From: Parcubacteria bacterium SG8_24
Lineage (GTDB): Bacteria > Patescibacteriota > Patescibacteriia > SG8-24
NCBI GenBank assembly: GCA_001303185.1
Contig: LJNP01000003.1
Span: forward strand, 1 to 43,505
Length of the DNA: 43,505 nucleotides
Reading direction: 5' to 3'
Shown: positions 15,643 through 23,301 of the stretch, in pieces
Position numbering within the stretch: position 1 is the first letter of the stretch
Layout of the letters: each line of letters opens with the position of its first letter
Made by a program: the position numbers and the translations under genes
Notes under the pieces: generated by a model
What the model saw: the letters and a program-made list of their open reading frames with translations, nothing else
The model's database searches: none
Told to the model about the DNA's origin: nothing

Positions 15643-16842
15643 ATGACCACCGATTTTACGGACCGAGACACGGCTTCGCAGTTCCTTAAACAGATGTCTG
15701 ACCATCCCCTCCTCACCAAGGAGGAGGAGTGCTGGCTGGCTAAGCTGGCCCAGGGTCGGGTCGTCAGCCGTCCGCTGAGGTTCTCGGTGGACCGTCAGTG
15801 CGGAAAGATGCGGGCCAATGACCGACCGATCCGCTCCCCGCGGACCGCAGAAGCGGTCCGTATCGTCCGCCCACATCAGGACGAACGGGTCAGCGGACGT
15901 ATCCATTTCTCGCTGAGGCTGGCCTGCCCGCTGCCCGATTTCCCTCTGGCCGGACTGGAGATCGTCATCAAACCCGCCGGCCCGGGCAAGCGTCGACCGG
16001 TCGCCCGACTGGCCTGCCGCCATCACGGGCGCTGGGGCTGGTACGCCCGGTGCGACGACGGACAGATCGATCCGGGGCGCTACATCGCCGTAGTGCAGGC
16101 CGGACCGTCGCTGCAACGTGCGGCACTCGAGGAATTCATGCGGTGCAACTACCGTCTGGTGCTCAAGATCGCCAACAAGTTCCTCTGGTCGGGGATGGAC
16201 ATGATCGACCTCTTCACCGAGGGTACCCTCGGGCTGCAGAAGGGTGTCGGACGCTTCGAGCCCGAACGGGGCTACCGTTTCTGCACCTACGCCGGACACT
16301 GGATCCGGCAGTCGATCAGCCGGGCTGTCTACAACCAGAGCCGGACTATCCGCATCCCGGTACACCAGTGGGGTCGGAACCAGAAGCTGGCCAAGAGCTC
16401 GCGTCGCGTCGCCGACAGCGATCTCTGTCCACCGGAGCTGGAGACGCTGGCCGAGGACGCCCAGATCGACCTGGAACATGCCAAAGGGACCCAGCGCGCC
16501 TTCCAGCAGACCATGGTACCGCTGGAGACGCCGATCGGTCCCGACGGCAACGGCACCCTGGCCGACGTGCTCGAGGACGATCCGGACGGCGAGAGGGATC
16601 CCCACAACCTCATCGAGTGCAGCGAACTCAACGAGAAGCTGGACTGGGCGATCGCCCAACTCGACCCTCGGGAACAGGCCATCATCAGACTGAGGTTCGG
16701 CCTGACCGATGACCGCGACCTGACCCTGGAAAAGGTGGGTAAGCGGTTCGGGGTCACCAGGGAACGGATCCGGCAGATCGAGGAAAAGGTCCTCGGGAAA
16801 CTGCGCCGCCACCTGGCGAGACAGGGCTTGACCGGCATCTAG
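15643..16842 (+). CDS. Sigma-70 family factor with a large insertion after region 1.2
   Basis: An RNA polymerase specificity factor that directs the core enzyme to promoters. Region 1.2 is at residues 8-39 (TASQFLKQMSDHPLLTKEEE). Regions 2.1-2.4 are at about 158-235, with MIDLFTEGTLGLQKGVGRF and YRFCTYAGHWIRQSI. Region 3 begins at RTIRIPVHQ. Region 4 with its helix-turn-helix is at 336-392 (TLEKVGKRFGVTRERIRQIE). Residues 40-156 are an insertion that I do not recognise, rich in arginine, cysteine and tryptophan (ARLACRHHGRWGWYARC), at the place where primary sigma factors carry their non-conserved region. At 399 residues it could be the primary or an alternative sigma. The ATG at 15643 has AGGAG upstream. 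It lies between khpA and trmD, where rimM is usual. Confidence 0.92.
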   Translation: MTTDFTDRDTASQFLKQMSDHPLLTKEEECWLAKLAQGRVVSRPLRFSVDRQCGKMRANDRPIRSPRTAEAVRIVRPHQDERVSGRIHFSLRLACPLPDFPLAGLEIVIKPAGPGKRRPVARLACRHHGRWGWYARCDDGQIDPGRYIAVVQAGPSLQRAALEEFMRCNYRLVLKIANKFLWSGMDMIDLFTEGTLGLQKGVGRFEPERGYRFCTYAGHWIRQSISRAVYNQSRTIRIPVHQWGRNQKLAKSSRRVADSDLCPPELETLAEDAQIDLEHAKGTQRAFQQTMVPLETPIGPDGNGTLADVLEDDPDGERDPHNLIECSELNEKLDWAIAQLDPREQAIIRLRFGLTDDRDLTLEKVGKRFGVTRERIRQIEEKVLGKLRRHLARQGLTGI

Positions 16843-16856
16843 GTGCCGGTCTTTTA
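16830..16856 (+). terminator. Intrinsic terminator of the sigma gene, overlapping its stop codon
   Basis: GACCGGCA (16830-16837) pairs with TGCCGGTC (16844-16851), followed by TTTTATG. The TAG stop is in the loop. Confidence 0.85.
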
Positions 16857-16861
16857 TGTTA

Positions 16862-16870
16862 TGGTATAGA
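16862..16870 (+). promoter_or_regulatory. Possible extended -10 promoter of trmD
   Basis: TGG-TATAGA at 16862-16870 fits an extended -10. A -35 cannot be assigned because the preceding bases form the terminator stem. Confidence 0.4.
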
Positions 16871-16923
16871 CGGTGCGGTCCGGCGTGACCGGAACCCCAT
16901 CGTCCAGATAACCCTATCAGGTC

Positions 16924-17607
16924 ATGAGATTCGACATCATCACCATCTTCCCCCGGATGTTCGACAACTACCTGTCCGAGTCGATAATCAAGCGCGCCCG
17001 CAAGCGCCGGCTCTTGGACATCCGGATGCATGACCTGCGGACATGGACCACCGACCGGCACCGCTCCGTCGACGACCGGCCGTTCGGCGGCGGACCGGGC
17101 ATGGTGATGATGGTCGGCCCCTTCCACCGAGCCCTCAAATCACTGAGGATCCGCGACCGCCGGAAGACGAGGGTCATCTTGCTTTCGGCCAAAGGCAAGA
17201 CCTTCTCCCACCGGGAGGCGGTACGCCTGTCCAAGTACCGCCGGATCGTATTGTTGTGCGGCCGGTACGAGGGGGTGGACGAACGCGTGGCCCGCCATCT
17301 GGCCGACGAGGAGATCTCTATCGGCGAATACGTCCTGACCGGCGGTGAGTTACCGGCTCTGGTGGTCCTCGATGCCGTGGCCCGACAGGTGCCGGGAGTG
17401 ATCGGCAAGGCGGTCTCGCTTCAGGAGGAATCCCACGCGACAGAAGGCGTGACCGAATATCCGCAATATACCCGGCCGGCTGATTATTCGCCGGCCAAAG
17501 GCCAGCACTGGCGCGTGCCCCAGGTCCTGCTCTCCGGGAATCACAGCAAGATCGCCGAATGGCGCGCCCGGAAATCACGACACCTACCCAAAAAGAAGGC
17601 TAAATAA
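16924..17607 (+). CDS. trmD: tRNA (guanine-N1)-methyltransferase
   Basis: It methylates G37 next to the anticodon of tRNAs for Pro, Leu and Arg using S-adenosylmethionine, which prevents +1 frameshifting. The 227-residue sequence has all the hallmarks of the trefoil-knot SPOUT fold: MRFDIITIFP start, DDRPFGGGPGMVM, LLCGRYEGVDERV, SIGEYVLTGGELPALVVLDAVARQVPGV (the cofactor knot) and the final YTRPADY. The C-terminus is lysine- and arginine-rich. Usual partners rimM and rplS are absent here. The tRNA-Pro(TGG) at 21922 would be a substrate. The rRNA promoter follows 16 bases after the stop. Confidence 0.98.
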   Translation: MRFDIITIFPRMFDNYLSESIIKRARKRRLLDIRMHDLRTWTTDRHRSVDDRPFGGGPGMVMMVGPFHRALKSLRIRDRRKTRVILLSAKGKTFSHREAVRLSKYRRIVLLCGRYEGVDERVARHLADEEISIGEYVLTGGELPALVVLDAVARQVPGVIGKAVSLQEESHATEGVTEYPQYTRPADYSPAKGQHWRVPQVLLSGNHSKIAEWRARKSRHLPKKKAK

Positions 17608-17623
17608 GGCCGCGACGAGGGCC

Positions 17624-17652
17624 TTGACACCCACACGGTACCTCTATATACT
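17624..17652 (+). promoter_or_regulatory. 16S rRNA promoter P1
   Basis: TTGACA (17624-17629), 17-base spacer, TATACT (17647-17652). Confidence 0.88.
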
Positions 17653-17660
17653 ATCCCCTG

Positions 17661-17709
17661 AGCGTCCGACCTGCTTAAGCGGGCCTCCGGACAGCTCTCT
17701 TATTTTCCG
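17661..17709 (+). repeat. Hairpin with GCTTAAGC palindrome between the two rRNA promoters
   Basis: GAGC-GTCCG can pair with CGGAC-AGCTC around a loop that holds GCTTAAGC (17673-17680), and TCTTATTTT follows. It could terminate trmD or P1 transcripts, or act as a regulator site. Confidence 0.45.
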
Positions 17710-17724
17710 CTGACCTAGGGTCTC

Positions 17725-17754
17725 TTGACGCTTAAGCGTCTGATGCCCTAAAAT
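17725..17754 (+). promoter_or_regulatory. 16S rRNA promoter P2 with a palindrome over its -35 box
   Basis: TTGACG (17725-17730), 18-base spacer, TAAAAT (17749-17754). The perfect 14-base palindrome GACGCTTAAGCGTC (17727-17740) overlaps the -35 box. Confidence 0.8.
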
Positions 17755-17761
17755 GCGGGAA

Positions 17762-17793
17762 GCCCTCGATTCGGGGGCAAAGGACTTTGACAA
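17762..17793 (+). promoter_or_regulatory. boxB/boxA-like antitermination site of the rRNA leader
   Basis: A seven-base-pair hairpin (17762-17768 with 17772-17778) is followed by GGACTTTGACAA (17782-17793), close to the boxA consensus TGCTCTTTAACAA. Such sites load Nus factors on rRNA operons. Confidence 0.6.
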
Positions 17794-17807
17794 TGCGAAC
17801 GAGACAA
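17793..17807 (+). repeat. Left arm of the 16S processing stem
   Basis: Fifteen bases pair perfectly with 19496-19510 beyond the 3' end of 16S, forming a leader-trailer helix of the kind cut by RNase III. Confidence 0.85.
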
Positions 17808-17867
17808 CGAGTCACTGTCTGTTCCCAATAGTTGAGTACCCGGCGACGCGGAAGCGTCACGGGAACT

Positions 17868-19374
<1,507 letters not shown>

Positions 19375-19520
19375 CTAGGGAGTAAATCTAGCCGGAGACT
19401 CCGGTCATCGGCACACGTCATCATCCGCAAGGATGAGGCTCCCAGGTCGGTCATGGCCTCGCGCCATGGAGTCATGGGTAATACTGCAGCGGCTCTTGTC
19501 TCGTTCGCATCGCCAAAGGA
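19375..19520 (+). other. 16S trailer without linked 23S rRNA
   Basis: It holds several small hairpins and the right arm of the processing stem (19496-19510), then runs into the terminator. Nothing resembling tRNA or 23S 5' sequence is present. Confidence 0.75.
19496..19510 (+). repeat. Right arm of the 16S processing stem
   Basis: Perfect reverse complement of 17793-17807. Confidence 0.85.
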
Positions 19521-19544
19521 AAAACCGCCCGACAGGGCGGTTTT
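19521..19544. terminator. Bidirectional terminator between 16S rRNA and the 19557-19997 gene
   Basis: AAAACCGCCC (19521-19530) pairs with GGGCGGTTTT (19535-19544) across a four-base loop. Confidence 0.92.
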
Positions 19545-19556
19545 GGGTTACCGAGG

Positions 19557-19997
19557 TCAGAAACGGACGGACAGTACGGATCCGTCCTCGGCATGACGCC
19601 TGACATAGGCCTGGAGGCCCGACTGCCGCAACAGGTCGGCTACGGCGCGGGTGACCCGACGGTCGGGCGGCTTGCGTCCGTGGCGAAGATAGATCGTCGC
19701 ACGGCGACCGCCTTCGGTCGCCCGACACCAGGCGAGGACGAGCGCGCCTCCCCACAGCAGTGTCGCGACGTCCCTCATGTTCCTGATCCTCGAACGGCAA
19801 CGGGCCTCGAAGGCGGGCCAGCGCTTGCGGTCGCGGCACGGCCGGCCGAGCTTCCCGTCCGGCTCCTCGCCGGCAACGTAGGCCATGAAATCGAACATCG
19901 GGAAAAGCTGGCCTTTCTCGGCGAGCTCCACGAGAATCTTCATCGTCGCGAGCGTGTAATCCCGCTTAGCGGGATCGGAATCAGCCTGTCCGGACAT
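19557..19997 (-). CDS. Hypothetical basic protein, 146 residues
   Basis: No family recognised. The product is arginine-rich (21 or so arginines) and has no signal peptide. It starts with a helical segment (YTLATMKILVELAEKGQLFPMF), carries a hydrophobic stretch VATLLWGGALVLAW in the middle, and ends with an alpha/beta unit (RVTRAVADLLRQSGLQAYVRR) of the kind seen in many small nucleic-acid-associated folds. That last point is impression only. ATG at 19997 is chosen over the GTG just before it; GGAGGT lies nine bases upstream. Promoter at 20046-20074, shared terminator with 16S rRNA. It is a single-gene unit. Confidence 0.75.
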   Translation of the reverse strand: MSGQADSDPAKRDYTLATMKILVELAEKGQLFPMFDFMAYVAGEEPDGKLGRPCRDRKRWPAFEARCRSRIRNMRDVATLLWGGALVLAWCRATEGGRRATIYLRHGRKPPDRRVTRAVADLLRQSGLQAYVRRHAEDGSVLSVRF

Positions 19998-20045
19998 CAC
20001 CTGAACACCTCCTGTGGGTTCGGTTCATCTAAAGGACTGCCTGAT

Positions 20046-20074
20046 ATCTTGACTGATGAGGGACTTGGCGTCAA
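20046..20074 (-). promoter_or_regulatory. Promoter of the 19557-19997 gene
   Basis: TTGACG (20074-20069), 17-base spacer, CAAGAT (20051-20046). Its -35 overlaps the terminator of the upstream gene. Confidence 0.6.
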
Positions 20075-20096
20075 AAAAACGCCCGAAAATGGGCGT
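20072..20096 (-). terminator. Intrinsic terminator of the 20099-20806 gene
   Basis: ACGCCC (20096-20091) pairs with GGGCGT (20084-20079), followed by seven T residues. Confidence 0.85.
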
Positions 20097-20098
20097 CT

Positions 20099-20806
20099 TC
20101 AGGTCGCGGCCGGCTCCCGTCGCACGAAGGGGTACCGCACCATCAGAATATGCTCCACCGCAGTGACGCTGGGGCCGATGATCTGACCCTCGAAGTCGCC
20201 GACCGCCGCCGCCGACAGCCTCCGCCCGTCGTCACTGGGGACGATTACCGGGACCTGCACGACGGTCGGACCGTCGTAACGACGGATGAACGAGGTACCC
20301 AGCGCCGCCAGACCGTCCGGTACCGAATCGGCGTATTGCGTGGCGAACGACAGCAGGTGTGTGATGCGGGCCGGTTTCAGCCCCCTCGATTCCATGAACC
20401 GCGAGAACTGCGGCCAATCCAGATCCACCTTGATGCGGAAAAGCTGCATCCGCAGATAACGCGGTGAGTCGTCCTGCAGACGGCCGAACAGCTCCCGGAA
20501 ATCCGGCGCCACCTCGATGATACCCGCGGCCTGCGCCAGACCTTCCCAATCCGGATGACTGACCTTTTCCACCACGTAATGCCTCGGGCGTTCGAAGATT
20601 CCCTCCCAGGGCACGTCCGGACAGCCGACATCCCGCTCCGACGGGACGAACTGCTCCAGGCAGGAGGTGAGCCTCCCGTTGGCGATCGCCTGGACGACAT
20701 GAAAGTTCTCCAGGAGCCGCTTCAACTGTTCCTCCGTGGCGATACCGACCAGCTGATTGAATCTGGCATCCAGCCGGTCGATGAGCGACCAGTCCACATT
20801 ACTCAT
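20099..20806 (-). CDS. Hypothetical protein, 235 residues
   Basis: No family recognised. The product is a soluble protein without signal peptide. A helical N-terminal part (LIDRLDARFNQLVGIATEEQLKRLLEN, broken by short loops) is followed by a mixed middle with aromatic residues. The C-terminal half contains repeated beta-like strands (TVVQVPVIVPSDDG, IIGPSVTAVEHILMVRYPFVRR). The ATG at 20806 is fixed by GGAGG seven bases upstream. Sequence before it holds no ribosome site and leads into the promoter at 20865-20893. The 5' leader is about 55 bases. Another single-gene unit in the style of the first 4.6 kb. Confidence 0.78.
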   Translation of the reverse strand: MSNVDWSLIDRLDARFNQLVGIATEEQLKRLLENFHVVQAIANGRLTSCLEQFVPSERDVGCPDVPWEGIFERPRHYVVEKVSHPDWEGLAQAAGIIEVAPDFRELFGRLQDDSPRYLRMQLFRIKVDLDWPQFSRFMESRGLKPARITHLLSFATQYADSVPDGLAALGTSFIRRYDGPTVVQVPVIVPSDDGRRLSAAAVGDFEGQIIGPSVTAVEHILMVRYPFVRREPAAT

Positions 20807-20864
20807 GCTTGACCTCCGCTGAAAGGACCGAATCAGTCTCCATTTACTCAATGAACGTCCGGAC

Positions 20865-20893
20865 ACAATAACATCTGCTTTGAAGCCTGTCAA
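20865..20893 (-). promoter_or_regulatory. Promoter of the 20099-20806 gene
   Basis: TTGACA (20893-20888), 17-base spacer, TATTGT (20870-20865). Confidence 0.75.
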
Positions 20894-20953
20894 CTCGCGA
20901 TATTTACCTTGATTTAGCCAAAAACATGATATATCCTACCCCGGTACCAAGGG

Positions 20954-20982
20954 TTGTCAAAATCCCTAAGCGGTGCTATATT
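20954..20982 (+). promoter_or_regulatory. Promoter of tRNA-Ile and the MgtC-like gene
   Basis: TTGTCA (20954-20959), 17-base spacer, TATATT (20977-20982). Confidence 0.82.
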
Positions 20983-21014
20983 CTTCATTGTCCGTCTGCC
21001 GGACCCGGAAGCTC

Positions 21015-21091
21015 GGGCGTGTAGCTCAGTCGGTTAGAGCGTCACACTGATAATGTGAAGGTCGGTGGTTCGAATCCACCCACGCCCACCA
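21015..21091 (+). tRNA. tRNA-Ile (anticodon GAT)
   Basis: Cloverleaf with acceptor GGGCGTG/CACGCCC, D arm GCTCAGTCGGTTAGAGC, anticodon loop containing GAT, T loop TTCGAAT, discriminator A and encoded CCA (21089-21091). Confidence 0.97.
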
Positions 21092-21104
21092 CCAAGAAAT
21101 CGAA

Positions 21105-21126
21105 CGGCCGGTCCCGTAACCGGCCG
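21105..21126 (+). repeat. Hairpin between tRNA-Ile and the MgtC-like gene
   Basis: CGGCCGGT and ACCGGCCG form an eight-base-pair stem without T run. It may separate the tRNA from the message during processing. Confidence 0.5.
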
Positions 21127-21138
21127 GCTGACCGATTT

Positions 21139-21630
21139 ATGATCCTGACCACTACAGACATCGTCATCCGCCTGGTGATCATCACCGTTTTGGCTGCGCT
21201 CATCGGTATGGAGCGGGAATATCACCGACGGCCCGCCGGTATCCGTACTAACGTCATGGTCGGCCTGGGCGCTACGCTCATGACTATGGCCTCCATCCAG
21301 ACGCCATCACTATGGGCTGACGTGACGACCGTCGACCCGGGTCGGATCGCGGCCCAGATCGTCAGCGGCATCGGTTTCATCGGTGCCGGCATCATCCTCC
21401 AACGAGGCAGCAAAAGGGTGATCGGTCTGACTACCGCAGCCACGCTATGGGTAGTGGCCGGACTCGGTATAGCCGTCGGTATGGGACTATACACCGAAGC
21501 GGTGGCCGCCACCATCCTGGTATTCATCACCTTCATCCTGCTGACCCGCGTGGTGGTGGCCGTCAGGTCCTATGCCAAGAGGAATCCGCCGAAATTCGAC
21601 AGCGACTTCGCGGACCTCATCGAAGAGTGA
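21139..21630 (+). CDS. MgtC/SapB family membrane protein
   Basis: A 163-residue inner membrane protein of the MgtC/SapB family. In pathogens MgtC helps growth at low magnesium and inside host cells; the molecular role in free or episymbiotic bacteria is unknown. The family motif is clear: IGMEREYHRRPAGIRTNVMV (22-41), then LGATLMTMAS and RIAAQIVSGIGFIGAGII (about 69-86). Four to five hydrophobic helices are visible, and the cytoplasmic C-terminus is short and charged. The ATG at 21139 is the first in frame after the tRNA; no strong ribosome site is seen. It lies 48 bases after tRNA-Ile with no promoter or terminator between, so both probably share one transcript. Confidence 0.92.
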   Translation: MILTTTDIVIRLVIITVLAALIGMEREYHRRPAGIRTNVMVGLGATLMTMASIQTPSLWADVTTVDPGRIAAQIVSGIGFIGAGIILQRGSKRVIGLTTAATLWVVAGLGIAVGMGLYTEAVAATILVFITFILLTRVVVAVRSYAKRNPPKFDSDFADLIEE

Positions 21631-21649
21631 AGCCGTTTCAGTATTGACG

Positions 21650-21681
21650 GCCCGAGGTAGCTCAGTGGTAGAGCAGTGGAC
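21650..21681 (+). pseudogene. 5' half of a broken tRNA-Phe copy
   Basis: Thirty-two bases match the start of the intact tRNA-Phe at 21743 almost base for base, through the D arm into the anticodon stem. The match then stops at a GCACCC-tgag-GGGTGC hairpin (21683-21698). No anticodon loop or T arm follows. Confidence 0.75.
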
Positions 21682-21718
21682 AGCACCCTGAGGGGTGCGG
21701 TCGTATCATATCCGCTCT

Positions 21719-21834
21719 AAACATTTCCCGGATCGTGGTCGTGCCGAGGTAGCTCAGTGGTAGAGCAGTGGACTGAAAATCCACGTGTCGCCAGTTCAAT
21801 CCTGGCCCTCGGCACCACGATCCGGTAAATGTTT
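21719..21834 (+). repeat. Inverted repeat enclosing tRNA-Phe
   Basis: Bases 21719-21738 are the reverse complement of 21815-21834 except for one position. The right arm begins with the encoded CCA of the tRNA. The left arm ends four bases before the tRNA starts. In RNA this would extend the acceptor stem by about 20 pairs. Confidence 0.85.
21743..21817 (+). tRNA. tRNA-Phe (anticodon GAA)
   Basis: Acceptor GCCGAGG/CCTCGGC, D arm GCTCAGTGGTAGAGC, anticodon stem-loop GTGGACTGAAAATCCAC with GAA, T arm GCCAG-TTCAATC-CTGGC, discriminator A and encoded CCA. It is complete and appears functional, although its CCA end is part of an inverted repeat. Confidence 0.95.
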
Positions 21835-21846
21835 TCCGCTGGGGCC

Positions 21847-21880
21847 GCGTGTCTTCAGTCCAATCCTGGCCCTCACCGCC
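21847..21880 (+). pseudogene. 3' half of a broken tRNA-Phe copy
   Basis: This stretch matches the variable region, T arm and 3' acceptor of the intact tRNA-Phe but with changes that break the T stem (TTCAG against CTGGC) and the acceptor pairing. It reads as a decayed copy or the far half of an interrupted one. Confidence 0.65.
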
Positions 21881-21921
21881 ATTCCTGAAGCGGTTTTACT
21901 TCCGACATAACATGACAATTT

Positions 21922-21997
21922 CGGGGTGTGGCCCAGCGGCTAGGGCGCCTGCTTTGGGAGCAGGAGATCGCGAGTTCGAGTCTCGCCGCCCCGACCA
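21922..21997 (+). tRNA. tRNA-Pro (anticodon TGG)
   Basis: Acceptor CGGGGTG/CGCCCCG, anticodon loop TTTGGGA with TGG, T arm GCGAG-TTCGAGT-CTCGC, discriminator A and encoded CCA. Confidence 0.96.
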
Positions 21998-22008
21998 ACA
22001 AAAAATGC

Positions 22009-22082
22009 GCGGGCGTAGTTCAATGGTAGAACACTAGCCTTCCAAGCTAGCCACGTGGGTTCGATTCCCATCGCCCGCTCCA
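22009..22082 (+). tRNA. tRNA-Gly (anticodon TCC)
   Basis: Acceptor GCGGGCG/CGCCCGC, anticodon stem-loop CTAGCCTTCCAAGCTAG with TCC, T loop TTCGATT, discriminator T as usual for glycine tRNAs, and encoded CCA. Confidence 0.96.
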
Positions 22083-22083
22083 G

Positions 22084-22118
22084 CTCGAGGGACGCGTACG
22101 GAGTAGGTGTCCCGCGAG
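22084..22118 (+). repeat. Hairpin between tRNA-Gly and the Nudix gene
   Basis: CTCG-a-GGGAC pairs with GTCCC-g-CGAG with one internal mismatch. There is no T run, so the Nudix gene may be read through from the tRNAs. Confidence 0.45.
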
Positions 22119-22139
22119 GTGGAATAACCCTGCCTTGAT

Positions 22140-22571
22140 ATGAATGATGATAGGCGACCGCAAGTAGGTGTGGCCGCCCTGATCGTCAGGGACGGCAAGA
22201 TACTTCTCGGCAAGCGACGCGGTTCCCACGGTGCCGGTAGTTGGTGCCTGCCTGGAGGCCACCTGGAGTGGAAGGAGGAACCTGCGGCCTGCGTGCAGCG
22301 CGAAGTCAAGGAAGAGACCGGTCTCGACGTGATCTCCAGCCGGCCGTTCGCCTTCACCAATGACGTCTTCGCGGCGGAAGAGAAACATTACGTGACCCTT
22401 TTCCTGCTTACCGAGGTCGCGCCAGGCGACGCCGAGCTGCTGGAGCCGGAAAAATGCGAATCTTGGGGCTGGTTTCCGGTCGACGACCTGCCTTCACCGC
22501 TTTTCCTGCCGATCCGTAACCTGATTGCCTCAGGTTTCGATCTCAGGTCATTCATCTTGGATCTCGCGTGA
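22140..22571 (+). CDS. Nudix hydrolase
   Basis: A cytoplasmic pyrophosphohydrolase that cleaves a nucleoside diphosphate linked to another moiety (X). The Nudix box is complete: G40-x5-E46-x7-R54-E-V-K-E-E59-x-G61, with Glu residues that bind magnesium. The 143 residues have the usual alpha/beta/alpha fold with a VAALIVRDGKILLGKRRG entry strand and a SWCLPGGHLEW lead-in. The pattern GSWCLPGGHLEWKEEPAAC resembles MutT-like and eukaryotic NUDT15-like dNTP hydrolases, but the substrate is not certain. It starts 57 bases after tRNA-Gly with no obvious promoter. The ribosome site is weak, so the exact start is less sure. Confidence 0.93.
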   Translation: MNDDRRPQVGVAALIVRDGKILLGKRRGSHGAGSWCLPGGHLEWKEEPAACVQREVKEETGLDVISSRPFAFTNDVFAAEEKHYVTLFLLTEVAPGDAELLEPEKCESWGWFPVDDLPSPLFLPIRNLIASGFDLRSFILDLA

Positions 22572-22602
22572 ACCGTATCGTGGCCGTAGATCCAGCCGGA
22601 CT

Positions 22603-22631
22603 TTGACATCGTTATCACGGACGTATCCGAT
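22603..22631 (+). promoter_or_regulatory. Promoter of the 22650-23239 gene pair
   Basis: TTGACA (22603-22608), 17-base spacer, TCCGAT (22626-22631). Confidence 0.55.
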
Positions 22632-22649
22632 CATCTTGAGGAGGTTAGA

Positions 22650-22961
22650 GTGGTTTCAATGCGTACCATGCCGGCCCGCATCGACGGGATCTGGGAGGCG
22701 TATGAGCTCTGGCGTCCCGATCCGTCCCGCAAGTCCTCCAAAAGGAGACATGTGAGATTCTTCACCCGCAGCGGCGATGCCGAGGAATACGTCAGACCTT
22801 TCGGACTCCGGGGGAGGATCCGGTTCCATCAGGCGGTCTTCTTCGCCGACGGTAGGATCTACTTGCTCCGTTCGGGTGACCCGATCGAGCTCGGCGGGCC
22901 CTCTCCGGACTTCCAAGAATCCGGGAGCCCGACGGACGGTCGGTGCGGAGACAGCAAATGA
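22650..22961 (+). CDS. Hypothetical protein, 103 residues (GTG start)
   Basis: No family recognised. A small basic protein with aromatic residues (WEAYELW, FHQAVFFADGRIYLL) that suggests a compact beta-rich fold, ending in a glycine-, serine- and proline-rich tail. No signal peptide or membrane helix. The GTG at 22650 is preferred because GAGGAGG ends five bases upstream; the ATG at 22659 would be 14 bases away. The stop codon overlaps the start of the next gene in ATGA, so the two are translationally coupled and probably act together. Confidence 0.65.
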   Translation: MVSMRTMPARIDGIWEAYELWRPDPSRKSSKRRHVRFFTRSGDAEEYVRPFGLRGRIRFHQAVFFADGRIYLLRSGDPIELGGPSPDFQESGSPTDGRCGDSK

Positions 22962-23239
22962 TCCGGTTCGCGCCTGGACAGATTGACGTCTGGCGGGTGC
23001 TCCGTAGTACGGCCGAAGACGGAGTCCGTCAGGTCGTGATGGGTTATTTCTTCCAGGTCCGCAATGCCTGTAATCTGGCCCTCCGGATCAATCAGGCCGG
23101 GAACGGGCCGGCGGTAGTCAACGGCTGCCGTGCCCTCCTCTTGCCCGGCGGACTGATCCTGCCCGCTGCCGATACGGATTCCGTCAGGCCGCAGCGCTGC
23201 CTGGACGACCCTTCCGTAAGGGCTCTGCCCGATCGGTGA
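22958..23239 (+). CDS. Hypothetical protein, 93 residues
   Basis: No family recognised. The product begins MIRFAPGQIDVWRVLRS and contains a beta-rich centre (GVRQVVMGYFFQV, ALLLPGGLILPA). Three cysteines (around 43, 62 and 83) have no clear pattern. Length and composition resemble the gene before it, with which it shares ATGA (22958-22961). A GGAG box lies eight bases upstream of this ATG. A terminator follows directly, so the pair is a two-gene operon. Confidence 0.62.
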   Translation: MIRFAPGQIDVWRVLRSTAEDGVRQVVMGYFFQVRNACNLALRINQAGNGPAVVNGCRALLLPGGLILPAADTDSVRPQRCLDDPSVRALPDR

Positions 23240-23243
23240 ACTG

Positions 23244-23264
23244 CCCCGCCCCGCGGGGTTTTTT
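23244..23264 (+). terminator. Intrinsic terminator of the small gene pair
   Basis: CCCCG (23244-23248) pairs with CGGGG (23254-23258), followed by six T residues. Confidence 0.8.
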
Positions 23265-23289
23265 CTTTCGGTTAGGTCCGGTCTTGCGG

Positions 23290-23295
23290 TATCAT
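23290..23295 (+). promoter_or_regulatory. -10 box of a probable leaderless promoter for the glycosyltransferase gene
   Basis: TATCAT is followed by six bases and then ATG at 23302, the same spacing as for the MFS gene at 822. A TTTCGG 18 bases upstream is a weak -35. Confidence 0.45.
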
Positions 23296-23301
23296 GACGA
23301 G

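Noticed and set aside
15628-17127. 499-codon open frame opposite the sigma and trmD genes
   Set aside because: It is antisense to two certain genes and has no ribosome site or family motif. High G+C content keeps many such frames open, including those opposite rpoB (34708-36270) and the 3452 gene (3404-4654).
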